From Candidatus Aminicenantota bacterium (GTDB taxonomy: Bacteria; Acidobacteriota; Aminicenantia; UBA2199), in assembly GCA_030612495.1 (NCBI GenBank), contig JAUWNT010000131.1, positions 1-5,814 on the forward strand: a stretch of DNA of 5,814 bases, read 5' to 3'. The notes under the pieces were generated by a model. The model did no database searches. It saw only the letters and a list, made by a program, of their open reading frames with translations, and had not been told where the DNA came from. Below are positions 1 through 5,814 of this stretch, in pieces (the stretch's first letter is position 1; every line of letters begins with the position of its first letter). The translations under genes and the position numbers were made by a program.

Positions 1-203
1 GCTTCATCAAATTGATCATTTCCAGCAATTAATTCATCAATATCTTTCCCTATCATTTCATGTCTGGAATATTTGAAAATCTTTTCTGCTACTTGATTGC
101 ACATAATTATCTTATGATGCGAATCCAGAGTAATTATAGCATCAGGTGCATTTGCCAGCACTGCTTCCAGATAAAGACGGTGCTCTTTATTCTCTTTTTC
201 CAT
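1..203 (-). CDS. PAS-domain signalling protein, N-terminal fragment (runs off the left edge)
   Basis: Only the first 67 codons plus two bases are present; the frame is open to the edge of the window. The start is the ATG at 203, preceded by AAAGGA at 213-208 with 4 bases of spacing. No other ATG, GTG or TTG lies in frame between it and the stop codon at 236-234. The fragment opens with a short charged helix (MEKENKEHRLYLEAVL), followed by a typical PAS N-cap and first strands: ANAPDAIITLD at residues 17-27, KIIMCNQVAEKIFKYS at 31-46 and EMIGKDIDELI at 49-59. PAS domains sense small ligands, redox state or light, or mediate dimerisation. This one is probably cytoplasmic, since no signal peptide or membrane segment precedes it. 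The gene starts 30 bases after gene 3 and in the same reading frame, so it is probably co-transcribed. Given its neighbours, the missing part may be another histidine kinase, but a diguanylate cyclase or regulator is equally possible. Confidence 0.8.
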   Translation of the reverse strand, partial: MEKENKEHRLYLEAVLANAPDAIITLDSHHKIIMCNQVAEKIFKYSRHEMIGKDIDELIAGNDQFDE

Positions 204-207
204 ATTT

Positions 208-213
208 TCCTTT
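208..213 (-). promoter_or_regulatory. Ribosome binding site of the PAS protein gene
   Basis: AAAGGA sits 4 bases upstream of the ATG at 203, inside the 30-base gap after the preceding gene. It supports independent initiation at this ATG rather than readthrough of the upstream stop. It is moderately purine-rich and not a full Shine-Dalgarno sequence. Confidence 0.5.
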
Positions 214-233
214 AAAACTTCTTTTTTTTCAAT

Positions 234-2303
234 TTAATTATCTTGTTTTACATCTTTTAAATTCTTTACAACTTCATGTAAAACATTACTTAGCTCCTGA
301 ATTTCATATGGTTTAGGAACTACACCTGAAAATCCATACTCCCTATAATTTGACATTATAGGATCATTCGAATACCCACTCGACACTATTGCTCTAACTC
401 CTGGATCTATCTTAACCAATTTCTTTATCAATTCCTTACCTCCCATTCCTCCTGGTACTGTTAAATCTAATATCACACAATCAAACACCTTCTCTCTTTC
501 CTTTGCTTTTCTATACTTCTCAATAGCCTCAAACCCATCTTTTGCAAATTCCACTTCATAACCAATCGTTTTCAACATCTCTCCTGCTACATTCCTGACC
601 AGCTCCTCATCATCCATTACCAACACCCTGCCCCTCCCTCTCTTAATCGATTTAAAATCCAAATCCTCCAATTCTAATACATCACGCTCTGATGCAGGAA
701 TATATATATAAAAACTAGTCCCCTTTCCTATATCTGACTCTACATCAATATATCCATCATGCTTCTTTATTATTGAATATGTTGTCGCAAGACCTAAACC
801 ACTACCCTCTTGCTTTGTAGTAAAAAAGGGATCAAATATCTTATGTAAATACTCCTCCGGTATTCCTATACCCTTATCTTCTATCACTATTTTTACATAC
901 TTACCTTCTCCTATGGGAAGAATATCATCTTTGCCTACACTCACATTCTCAGCTAATACCTTTATTACTCCTCCCTCTGGCATGGCCTGATTCGCATTTA
1001 TAACTAAATTATTTATAACCTCACTTATCTGACCCTCATCTATTTCTACATTCCACAAATCCTTAGCTAATAAAAATTCAGGCTTAACATTAGAACCTCT
1101 TAAAGCAAATATAGTAGAATCCTCTATTAAATCCTTTACAGAAGATAGCTTCTTTATAGGTGCACCTCCCTTAGCAAAGGTCAATAACTGGTGAGTTAAA
1201 TTCTTGGCTTGAAAAGATGCCTTCTCCATCTTTGTCAATACATCATATACCTTATCCCGGGAAGTTACATACATCTTTGCAATTGATATGTTACCTATAA
1301 TCGCTGTTAAAATATTATTAAAATCATGTGCTATTCCACCTGCAAGTATTCCAATTGACTCAAGCTTTGTTGATTTCAAAAGCTCCTCCTCCATCTTCCT
1401 ACTCTCCGTGATATCTCTTCCAAAACTAACAGTTCCGATTACCTTTCCATCTTTAAACATTGGAGCTGTATTCACAGATAAATATAACACTTTATTGTTT
1501 ATATCATAAATTCTTACTTCATAATGATTGGGCTTTCCTTTCAATGTTTCTTTAAAAACCCTTTTAACCTTTTCCAAATCTTCTTCGAAAATCACTGGAT
1601 CAAATATTTTCCCAACCCCTTCTTTCATCTCATGTCCAGATACCTCTTCTGATTTTTTATTAAAATATAAAAAATTACCTTCTCTATCTAAAGTCCAAAT
1701 CATATCATTCGAATAATCAATCATTGTTCTGTACTTCTTCTCCGATTCCATCAACTCTTTAGTTCTTTCTTCAACATTACTTTTAAGTTCAGACATTTTC
1801 ATATTAGCAATTCTCGTAAGTTCCCATTTCTCAGTTAAAGCACAGGCAAGTTGTCGAACTTCAATATTGTCAAATGGTTTTTTAAGAATAAAAAGTTTAT
1901 CTGAATATCCGAATTTTTCAACAATATCTTTCCATGAATAATCAGAATAAGCAGTACAAATAACAATTTGCAAGTCTTTGTATACTTTCCATATACTTGA
2001 TATTGTTTTAATGCCATCCCAGCCGGGAGGCATTCTAACATCAACAAAAGCTACTGAATATGGTTCTCCTTTCTCAAGTGATTCTTCAATCATCTTCAAA
2101 CCTTCTTCTCCCTGAAAAGCACAATCAATAACAAATTCATCTTTTTTTAACCCTTTTGTTTCACCTAAAAGAGCTCTTTCTATTTTATCCAGATCTGCTT
2201 CTTTTTTTTCCCCAATAACTAATATTTTTCTAAAATCCTGATGGATCTGTTTATTATCATCAATTACTAATATCCTTTTATTTTTTTTGTTATTTTCATT
2301 CAT
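234..2303 (-). CDS. Hybrid sensor histidine kinase (receiver-PAS-HisKA-HATPase-receiver)
   Basis: This is a cytoplasmic hybrid histidine kinase of about 689 residues, with no signal peptide or membrane helix. The ATG at 2303 is preferred over the in-frame ATG at 2315 because GGGGG at 2313-2309 lies 5 bases before it, and nothing similar precedes 2315. Numbering is from 2303. An N-terminal receiver (about 10-160) has acidic pair D15/D16, phosphoacceptor D88 in FVDVRMPPGWDG, T117, and K142 in LKKPFD. It carries a long insert after helix 1 (about residues 32-56) typical of receivers with the IHxDFRKIL signature. A helical linker (about 160-188) leads to a PAS domain (about 190-302). The kinase core has H326 in GGIAHDFNNIL, N436 in the N box, D476 in EDKGIGI, IFDPFFTTK (489-497) and GSGLGLA. 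The C-terminal receiver (about 558-680) has D564/D565, D613 in LDLTVPGGMGG, S642 and K664. All catalytic residues are present, so it should be active. It lies one base after the TPR kinase gene. The partner and signal are not identifiable. Confidence 0.93.
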   Translation of the reverse strand: MNENNKKNKRILVIDDNKQIHQDFRKILVIGEKKEADLDKIERALLGETKGLKKDEFVIDCAFQGEEGLKMIEESLEKGEPYSVAFVDVRMPPGWDGIKTISSIWKVYKDLQIVICTAYSDYSWKDIVEKFGYSDKLFILKKPFDNIEVRQLACALTEKWELTRIANMKMSELKSNVEERTKELMESEKKYRTMIDYSNDMIWTLDREGNFLYFNKKSEEVSGHEMKEGVGKIFDPVIFEEDLEKVKRVFKETLKGKPNHYEVRIYDINNKVLYLSVNTAPMFKDGKVIGTVSFGRDITESRKMEEELLKSTKLESIGILAGGIAHDFNNILTAIIGNISIAKMYVTSRDKVYDVLTKMEKASFQAKNLTHQLLTFAKGGAPIKKLSSVKDLIEDSTIFALRGSNVKPEFLLAKDLWNVEIDEGQISEVINNLVINANQAMPEGGVIKVLAENVSVGKDDILPIGEGKYVKIVIEDKGIGIPEEYLHKIFDPFFTTKQEGSGLGLATTYSIIKKHDGYIDVESDIGKGTSFYIYIPASERDVLELEDLDFKSIKRGRGRVLVMDDEELVRNVAGEMLKTIGYEVEFAKDGFEAIEKYRKAKEREKVFDCVILDLTVPGGMGGKELIKKLVKIDPGVRAIVSSGYSNDPIMSNYREYGFSGVVPKPYEIQELSNVLHEVVKNLKDVKQDN
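246..1397 (-). repeat. Paralogous kinase-receiver block, copy 1 (direct repeat of 4436-5575)
   Basis: The segment encoding KMEEEL through the end of the C-terminal receiver is a diverged copy, in the same orientation, of the block at 4436-5575. A hand alignment of about 140 residues of the kinase core gives roughly 65% identity with only small indels later on. Stretches such as the H-box surroundings (near 1312-1370 against 5492-5550) are also similar at the DNA level, including an identical TGACTCAAGCTTTGT on the plus strand. This indicates an ancient duplication rather than a recent repeat. Confidence 0.75.
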
Positions 2304-2304
2304 A

Positions 2305-4389
2305 TTATCCCCCATCTGCTTTTCTTGGAATAATCACTGTAAATTTTGCTCCCTTACCCTCACCCTCACTATAAACAAACATTTTACCTTTTAGTTCTTC
2401 TAATGTTAAAGCACTTGTGTGAAGTCCAAACCCTTTACTATTCTCCTTTGTACTATATCCATATGAAAATATCCTGGCTAAATCCTCCTTCTTTATACCT
2501 ACCCCATTATCAATTATCTCTACTTTTTGAGACTCATTATCCTCTAAAATATTTATTTTTATTATCTTATCATCTTCACCTTTTATAATAAATGACTCCT
2601 CTGCATTCTTCAATATATTAACAAATACCTGCATTAACTTACCCTTTTCTATTAATATCGGACTAACCTTAGAATAATTCTTGTATACCTTTATCTTATA
2701 TAAGCTAAAAGAATCATGATACATCTTAACTACATCATCCATCATCTTTGTTAATAATATCATTTCTGTAACTCCTGAAACTCCTGCATAATCCTGCTGC
2801 ACTGCAACAATCTCTTCAATATGGCTGATTCCAGTGTTTATATTATACAATTCATCCAAATAAGTATCCTGCTCCACTTTTAAAGCTTCCACTAGCTTAA
2901 TTAAATATAAAGGAAGCATCTTACCTTTCTCATCTAATGTAATAAAACTATTCAGATCATTCTCATGCTCTTTAAACAAATCTACTACCTTCTCCAAACC
3001 TTTCACTTTCGAATTCTCAACCTTCTCCCTCAAAAACTGTGAAGATACTTTTACACTATTCAATACATTACCAACATTGTGAAGAACTCCAGTTGCAATC
3101 TCTGCCATACCTGTTCTGTGAGCTACTTCTACCAATGTCTTCTGAGTCTCACGCAACTCTATTAAAGTTTTGGATAATTGCTCCTTTTGTTCATTGATCT
3201 GCTGATTTTTATTTGAAAGCATTTTATTAGCTCTCTTCTTACCTCTATAACGCCCATAAATTACAAAAACTAATATTAAAATCAATAAAGAAATAACTAT
3301 AAATGAATTACGAATACTTGTTTGGCGAATTATTTCTAAGTTTTGGATTTCATTATTCTTTCTCAACACCTCATTCTCCTTTTCCTTCTTTTCTGTCTCA
3401 TATTTTGTCTGCATCTCTGCAATTTTTTTGCTGCTCTCTTCTGTAAAAATTCTGTCTTTTACTTCTGAATACAACCTATAATATTCAAGTGATTTTTTAT
3501 AATTCTCTTTTACATTATAAAAATCGTAGAAAGCTTCATAGATATTTTGGAGAAGGTCTTTTGCTTCGATTTCTTTAGCTAATTTCAACCCTTTTTTAAG
3601 ATATACCAATGATTTATCATAATTTTTAAGTTTTAAATAAATACCTCCAATATTCTTTGTGCTCCCAGCAATACCATATTTGTTATTAATCTCTTCATTT
3701 ATTTTTAATGATTCCATATAGTATTCCAAAGATTTATCATAATTCCCTAAATACCAATAAATATTTCCAATGTTATTTAAGCAATAAGCAATGTTATTTT
3801 TAACCCCAATCTCTTTTGTTATCTTTAATGTTTCTAAAAAAAATTCTAATGCCTTGTCATAATTTTTTAATGTCATATAAATAAGTCCAATATTATTCAA
3901 ACTCCTGGAAATCCCCTCTCTATTTTTTAATTCTTTCATCATTTTTAATGATTCATTATAGATTTCCAAAGCTTTATCGTAATTGTTTAATTTCCAATAA
4001 ACAACACCAATATTGTTTAAAGTAGAAGAAATACCCTCTTTATCTCCAATCTCTTCCATTATTTTCAAAGAATTTAAATAGTATTCTAAAGATTTGTCGT
4101 AATTACTTAAGTAATAATTTCCTACACCGATATTTTTTAAAGCATGGGCTCTTCCTTTATCATAACCAAATTTCTGTGATAGTTCTAATGCTTGTTGCCC
4201 GTATTTTATTACCTTTGCAGGTGAGAGCGTATAATACATTTTTGATAATTGGTTTAAAATATCAACCCTCTCTTTACCAGATACAGTTTTTAATTTTATT
4301 TTTAAATTATCAATATTGTTTTGAGTAAATATAGTAGTACTAAAAATAAATATAATAAATATAAAAAAATATTTCCTCAACTTTTTCAT
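2305..4389 (-). CDS. Membrane-anchored TPR-repeat sensor histidine kinase (LHNVGN type)
   Basis: A transmembrane kinase of about 694 residues. The ATG at 4389 is preferred to the GTG at 4392 because AGAAGG (4399-4394) lies 4 bases from the ATG but only 1 base from the GTG. Numbering is from 4389. A basic N-terminus and hydrophobic stretch (KKLRKYFFIFIIFIFSTTIF) form a signal peptide or anchor. TPR units follow at a strict 40-residue period, with NYDK at 96, 136, 176, 216 and 256, plus a divergent unit before and a partial one after (NYKK at 296). A charged helical segment (about 318-358) leads to one transmembrane helix (about 361-378) followed by RYRGKKRANK, which places the TPRs outside the cytoplasm and the kinase inside. 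The phosphoacceptor is H437 in GVLHNVGNVLNS. The helical region before the ATPase is long and carries the family signature QQDYAGVSGVTE. The ATPase domain has N595, D627 in IIDNGVGI, FSYGYSTK and KGFGLH. There is no receiver, so it must act on another protein. The downstream hybrid kinase, which begins with a receiver, is the best candidate. The stimulus is unknown; TPRs normally bind peptides or proteins. Confidence 0.92.
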   Translation of the reverse strand: MKKLRKYFFIFIIFIFSTTIFTQNNIDNLKIKLKTVSGKERVDILNQLSKMYYTLSPAKVIKYGQQALELSQKFGYDKGRAHALKNIGVGNYYLSNYDKSLEYYLNSLKIMEEIGDKEGISSTLNNIGVVYWKLNNYDKALEIYNESLKMMKELKNREGISRSLNNIGLIYMTLKNYDKALEFFLETLKITKEIGVKNNIAYCLNNIGNIYWYLGNYDKSLEYYMESLKINEEINNKYGIAGSTKNIGGIYLKLKNYDKSLVYLKKGLKLAKEIEAKDLLQNIYEAFYDFYNVKENYKKSLEYYRLYSEVKDRIFTEESSKKIAEMQTKYETEKKEKENEVLRKNNEIQNLEIIRQTSIRNSFIVISLLILILVFVIYGRYRGKKRANKMLSNKNQQINEQKEQLSKTLIELRETQKTLVEVAHRTGMAEIATGVLHNVGNVLNSVKVSSQFLREKVENSKVKGLEKVVDLFKEHENDLNSFITLDEKGKMLPLYLIKLVEALKVEQDTYLDELYNINTGISHIEEIVAVQQDYAGVSGVTEMILLTKMMDDVVKMYHDSFSLYKIKVYKNYSKVSPILIEKGKLMQVFVNILKNAEESFIIKGEDDKIIKINILEDNESQKVEIIDNGVGIKKEDLARIFSYGYSTKENSKGFGLHTSALTLEELKGKMFVYSEGEGKGAKFTVIIPRKADGG
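2308..2313 (-). promoter_or_regulatory. Ribosome binding site inside the TPR kinase 3' end
   Basis: GGGGGA overlaps the last two glycine codons of the upstream TPR kinase gene. Five bases separate the last G from the ATG at 2303, and the upstream stop TAA at 2307-2305 falls between. This site decides the start of the hybrid kinase and implies translational coupling: ribosomes finishing the TPR kinase arrive at the start of the next gene. Confidence 0.65.
3505..4224 (-). repeat. Tandem TPR-coding repeats, six units of 120 bases
   Basis: Six consecutive 120-base units encode 40-residue TPRs of the long, MalT/TPR_12-like kind. The middle units follow the pattern NYDKxLExY, then LKxxxEI, then LNNIGxIYxxL. 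Units begin at 4224 (divergent), 4104, 3984, 3864, 3744 and 3624, and a seventh helix begins at 3504. There is no insertion or deletion between units. On the plus strand the periodicity shows as recurring TTATCATAATT or TTGTCGTAATT motifs and CCAATATT motifs every 120 bases. Confidence 0.9.
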
Positions 4390-4393
4390 CACA

Positions 4394-4399
4394 CCTTCT
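4394..4399 (-). promoter_or_regulatory. Ribosome binding site of the TPR kinase gene
   Basis: AGAAGG is followed by TGTGATG, where both GTG (4392) and ATG (4389) are in frame. A spacing of 4 bases to the ATG against 1 to the GTG favours the ATG as the start. Confidence 0.5.
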
Positions 4400-4432
4400 A
4401 AAATTTCATAAATAACTTATTAAAATATTCTA

Positions 4433-5814
4433 TTAAATATTAACAATAACCTGGTGCAATACTTTACTTAAATTAACTATACCAAAAGGTTTTGAAACAA
4501 CCCCTTTAAATCCATATCTCTCAAATTCTGACATAATCGGACTAATCGAATACCCACTGGATACAATTGCTCTAACCTCTTTATCTATTTTTATAAGGTT
4601 TTTTAATGTCTTTTCACCACCCATTCCACCAGGTATGGTTAAATCCAGAATCACTACATCAAATAAGTTCCCGGAGTTTTTTGCTTTCCTGTACAATTCT
4701 ATTGCTTCTTCTCCATTCTTTGCAAATTCAAACTTATATCCTATATAAGCAAGCATTTCTCCTACTATATTTCTTACCACCTCTTCATCATCCATTACTA
4801 ATATCCTGCCTTTACCATAAATAATTTCTTCTCTCTCATATATTTCTCTCTTTATAGGTTCATTTATTAACGCAGGAAGATATATATAAAACTTAGTCCC
4901 ATCTCCTACTCCTGACTCTACATCCATATACCCATTATGTCTCTTTATTATTGAATAACTTATAGCCAATCCCAAACCTGTGCCATTTTGTTTTGTAGTA
5001 AAATAGGGATCAAATATTTTATCCAGAACATCTTCATGTATACCGTGTCCCATATCCTCTATAATAATTTCTATATATTCCCCGTTTCTCATATATTTCC
5101 CTTGCCTATTTCCTACCTCAATATTCTCTGCTATAACATTAATTATTCCTCCTTCAGGCATGGCTTGATCAGCATTGATAATTAAATTACTTATAACCTC
5201 ACTTATCTGGCCCTCATCCACTTCAACTAACCAAAGATCATCTGCTATAAAAAACTCACATTTTACATTAGAACCTCTCAATGAAAATATTGATAAATCC
5301 TTTAACAAATTAGATATATTCATAGACTTTTTTATTGGAGCTCCTCCCTTTGAAAAAGTAAGAAGCTGTTGTGTTAAACTCTCAGCTTGAATAGATGCTT
5401 TTTCCATTTCTGTTAAAATACCAAACATTTTATCTTCACGTCTTACATTTAATTTTGCTAAAGATATACTACCTTTTATAGCTGTTAATATATTATTAAA
5501 ATCATGAGCTATACCACCAGCAAGAATACCCACTGACTCAAGCTTTGTAGCCTTCATAAGTTCCTCTTCCATTTTTCTTTTATCAGTAATATCTCTAAAT
5601 ACTAAAACAATGCCAATTGTCTCACTCTCCCTATCATGAATAGGAGCAATACTGTCTGCAACTATCTTTTCTTTACCATCTCTTGTAATTAATAATGAAT
5701 GTTCAGGAAGCACCTCAATTTTATCTTTACTAATCACTCCTTTAGCTAAATTCTTATATTTCTTGCCTGTTACTTCATCCCTTACTGAAAATACTTCATG
5801 CATATACTTACCAA
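4433..5814 (-). CDS. Hybrid sensor histidine kinase (PAS-HisKA-HATPase-receiver), 5' end missing
   Basis: The frame is open to the right edge (GKY precedes the methionine at 5803). That methionine lies inside a PAS domain, in the family pattern GKxMHEVFxVxxExTG, so it is not the start. Counting it as residue 1, the visible PAS remainder covers 1-73 and ends with LLITRDGKEKIVADSIAPI and GIVLVFRDITD. The kinase core has H100 in GGIAHDFNNIL, N210 in NLIINADQAMPEGG, D250 in EDMGHGI, IFDPYFTTK (263-271) and GTGLGLA. The C-terminal receiver (about 332-456) has D338/D339, phosphoacceptor D387 in LDLTIPGGMGG, S416 and K438. Every catalytic position is intact. The enzyme should autophosphorylate on H100 and pass phosphate to its own D387, then probably to an HPt protein not seen here. 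It is the upstream member of the array, 43 bases before the TPR kinase start, and a close paralogue of the hybrid kinase at 234-2303, which instead has an N-terminal receiver. Further PAS, GAF or membrane domains may lie beyond the edge. Confidence 0.93.
   Translation of the reverse strand, partial: GKYMHEVFSVRDEVTGKKYKNLAKGVISKDKIEVLPEHSLLITRDGKEKIVADSIAPIHDRESETIGIVLVFRDITDKRKMEEELMKATKLESVGILAGGIAHDFNNILTAIKGSISLAKLNVRREDKMFGILTEMEKASIQAESLTQQLLTFSKGGAPIKKSMNISNLLKDLSIFSLRGSNVKCEFFIADDLWLVEVDEGQISEVISNLIINADQAMPEGGIINVIAENIEVGNRQGKYMRNGEYIEIIIEDMGHGIHEDVLDKIFDPYFTTKQNGTGLGLAISYSIIKRHNGYMDVESGVGDGTKFYIYLPALINEPIKREIYEREEIIYGKGRILVMDDEEVVRNIVGEMLAYIGYKFEFAKNGEEAIELYRKAKNSGNLFDVVILDLTIPGGMGGEKTLKNLIKIDKEVRAIVSSGYSISPIMSEFERYGFKGVVSKPFGIVNLSKVLHQVIVNI
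4436..5575 (-). repeat. Paralogous kinase-receiver block, copy 2 (direct repeat of 246-1397)
   Basis: This block encodes the segment from KMEEELMKATKLES to the end of the C-terminal receiver and matches the equivalent block of the other hybrid kinase in order and spacing. The most conserved parts are the H box, the N box (EGQISEVI, QAMPEGG), the ATP lid and PGGMGG / VSSGYS in the receiver. The sequence upstream of the block (PAS type) is not similar between the two genes beyond general PAS features. Confidence 0.75.

Noticed and set aside
1288..1716. Open frames on the plus strand opposite the PAS and kinase regions
   Set aside because: They lie wholly antisense to strongly conserved kinase coding sequence, have no recognisable domain, and reflect low-GC codon use on the other strand. 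The same applies to the plus-strand frames at 2346-2588, 4606-4824, 4988-5185 and 5175-5390 and to the minus-strand frame at 1835-2047.
2313..2315. ATG at 2315 as the start of the hybrid kinase
   Set aside because: It would overlap the TPR kinase gene by 11 bases and has only AGAAAAGCAG upstream, whereas the ATG at 2303 has GGGGG at good spacing. The four-residue difference lies outside any domain.
3505..4224. Regular repeats as a CRISPR array or other non-coding tandem repeat
   Set aside because: The 120-base period exactly matches 40-residue TPR units in an uninterrupted frame, and divergence between units is that of protein repeats, not identical repeats with unique spacers.
4393..4432. 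Promoter in the gap upstream of the TPR kinase
   Set aside because: Several TATAAT-like strings are possible in this AT-rich 40-base gap, but no paired -35 and -10 elements at proper spacing stand out, and there is little room for one.
4420..4441. AATATT-spacer-AATATT inverted repeat near the end of the first kinase as a terminator or operator
   Set aside because: The arms are pure A/T, short and partly inside the coding sequence, with no GC stem or following T-run on the transcribed strand. In DNA this AT-rich it is expected by chance.
5801..5803. ATG at 5803 as the start of the first kinase
   Set aside because: It lies in the middle of a PAS domain pattern, the frame continues to the window edge, and TTGGTAAGTAT upstream is not a ribosome binding site.

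Overview
The window is AT-rich (about one third G+C by eye). Every supportable gene lies on the minus strand, so transcription runs from right to left. It holds four sensor-kinase type genes in one tight head-to-tail array and nothing else: no transposase, RNA gene, CRISPR array or DNA-binding regulator was seen. The proteins suggest a Gram-negative, low-GC environmental bacterium rich in two-component systems. The periplasmic TPR sensor with its membrane anchor and the hybrid-kinase families would fit the FCB group (Ignavibacteria, Cloacimonetes or Delongbacteria-like), Spirochaetes or Desulfobacterota-like lineages. I cannot choose among these from the sequence alone.

Layout in transcription order: (1) 5814-4433, the 3' part of a PAS / HisKA / HATPase / receiver hybrid histidine kinase whose start lies beyond the right edge; (2) 4389-2305, an exported, membrane-anchored histidine kinase with about six 40-residue TPR units, one transmembrane helix, and a kinase core of the type whose phosphoacceptor box reads LHNVGN; (3) 2303-234, a receiver / PAS / HisKA / HATPase / receiver hybrid kinase whose start lies one base after the stop of gene 2; (4) 203-1, the N-terminal PAS portion of another signalling protein that runs off the left edge. 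The gaps are 43, 1 and 30 bases. No terminator or convincing internal promoter is visible, so one operon is the simplest reading.

Genes 1 and 3 are close paralogues over their last ~380 residues (kinase core plus C-terminal receiver, roughly 60-65% identical by hand alignment) but differ in their sensory N-termini. Gene 2 has a kinase core but no receiver of its own. Gene 3, which looks translationally coupled to it, begins with a receiver. A reasonable inference is a branched phosphorelay: the TPR kinase reads an extracytoplasmic cue and phosphorylates the N-terminal receiver of the gene 3 hybrid kinase, which integrates it with its own PAS input. The final output (HPt protein, DNA-binding or second-messenger regulator) is not in the window.

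The parts are recognisable members of known families. I see no wholly new system. The points worth a second look are the coupling of genes 2 and 3, the in-frame stop between genes 3 and 4, the paralogous kinases flanking the TPR kinase, and the very regular TPR array.
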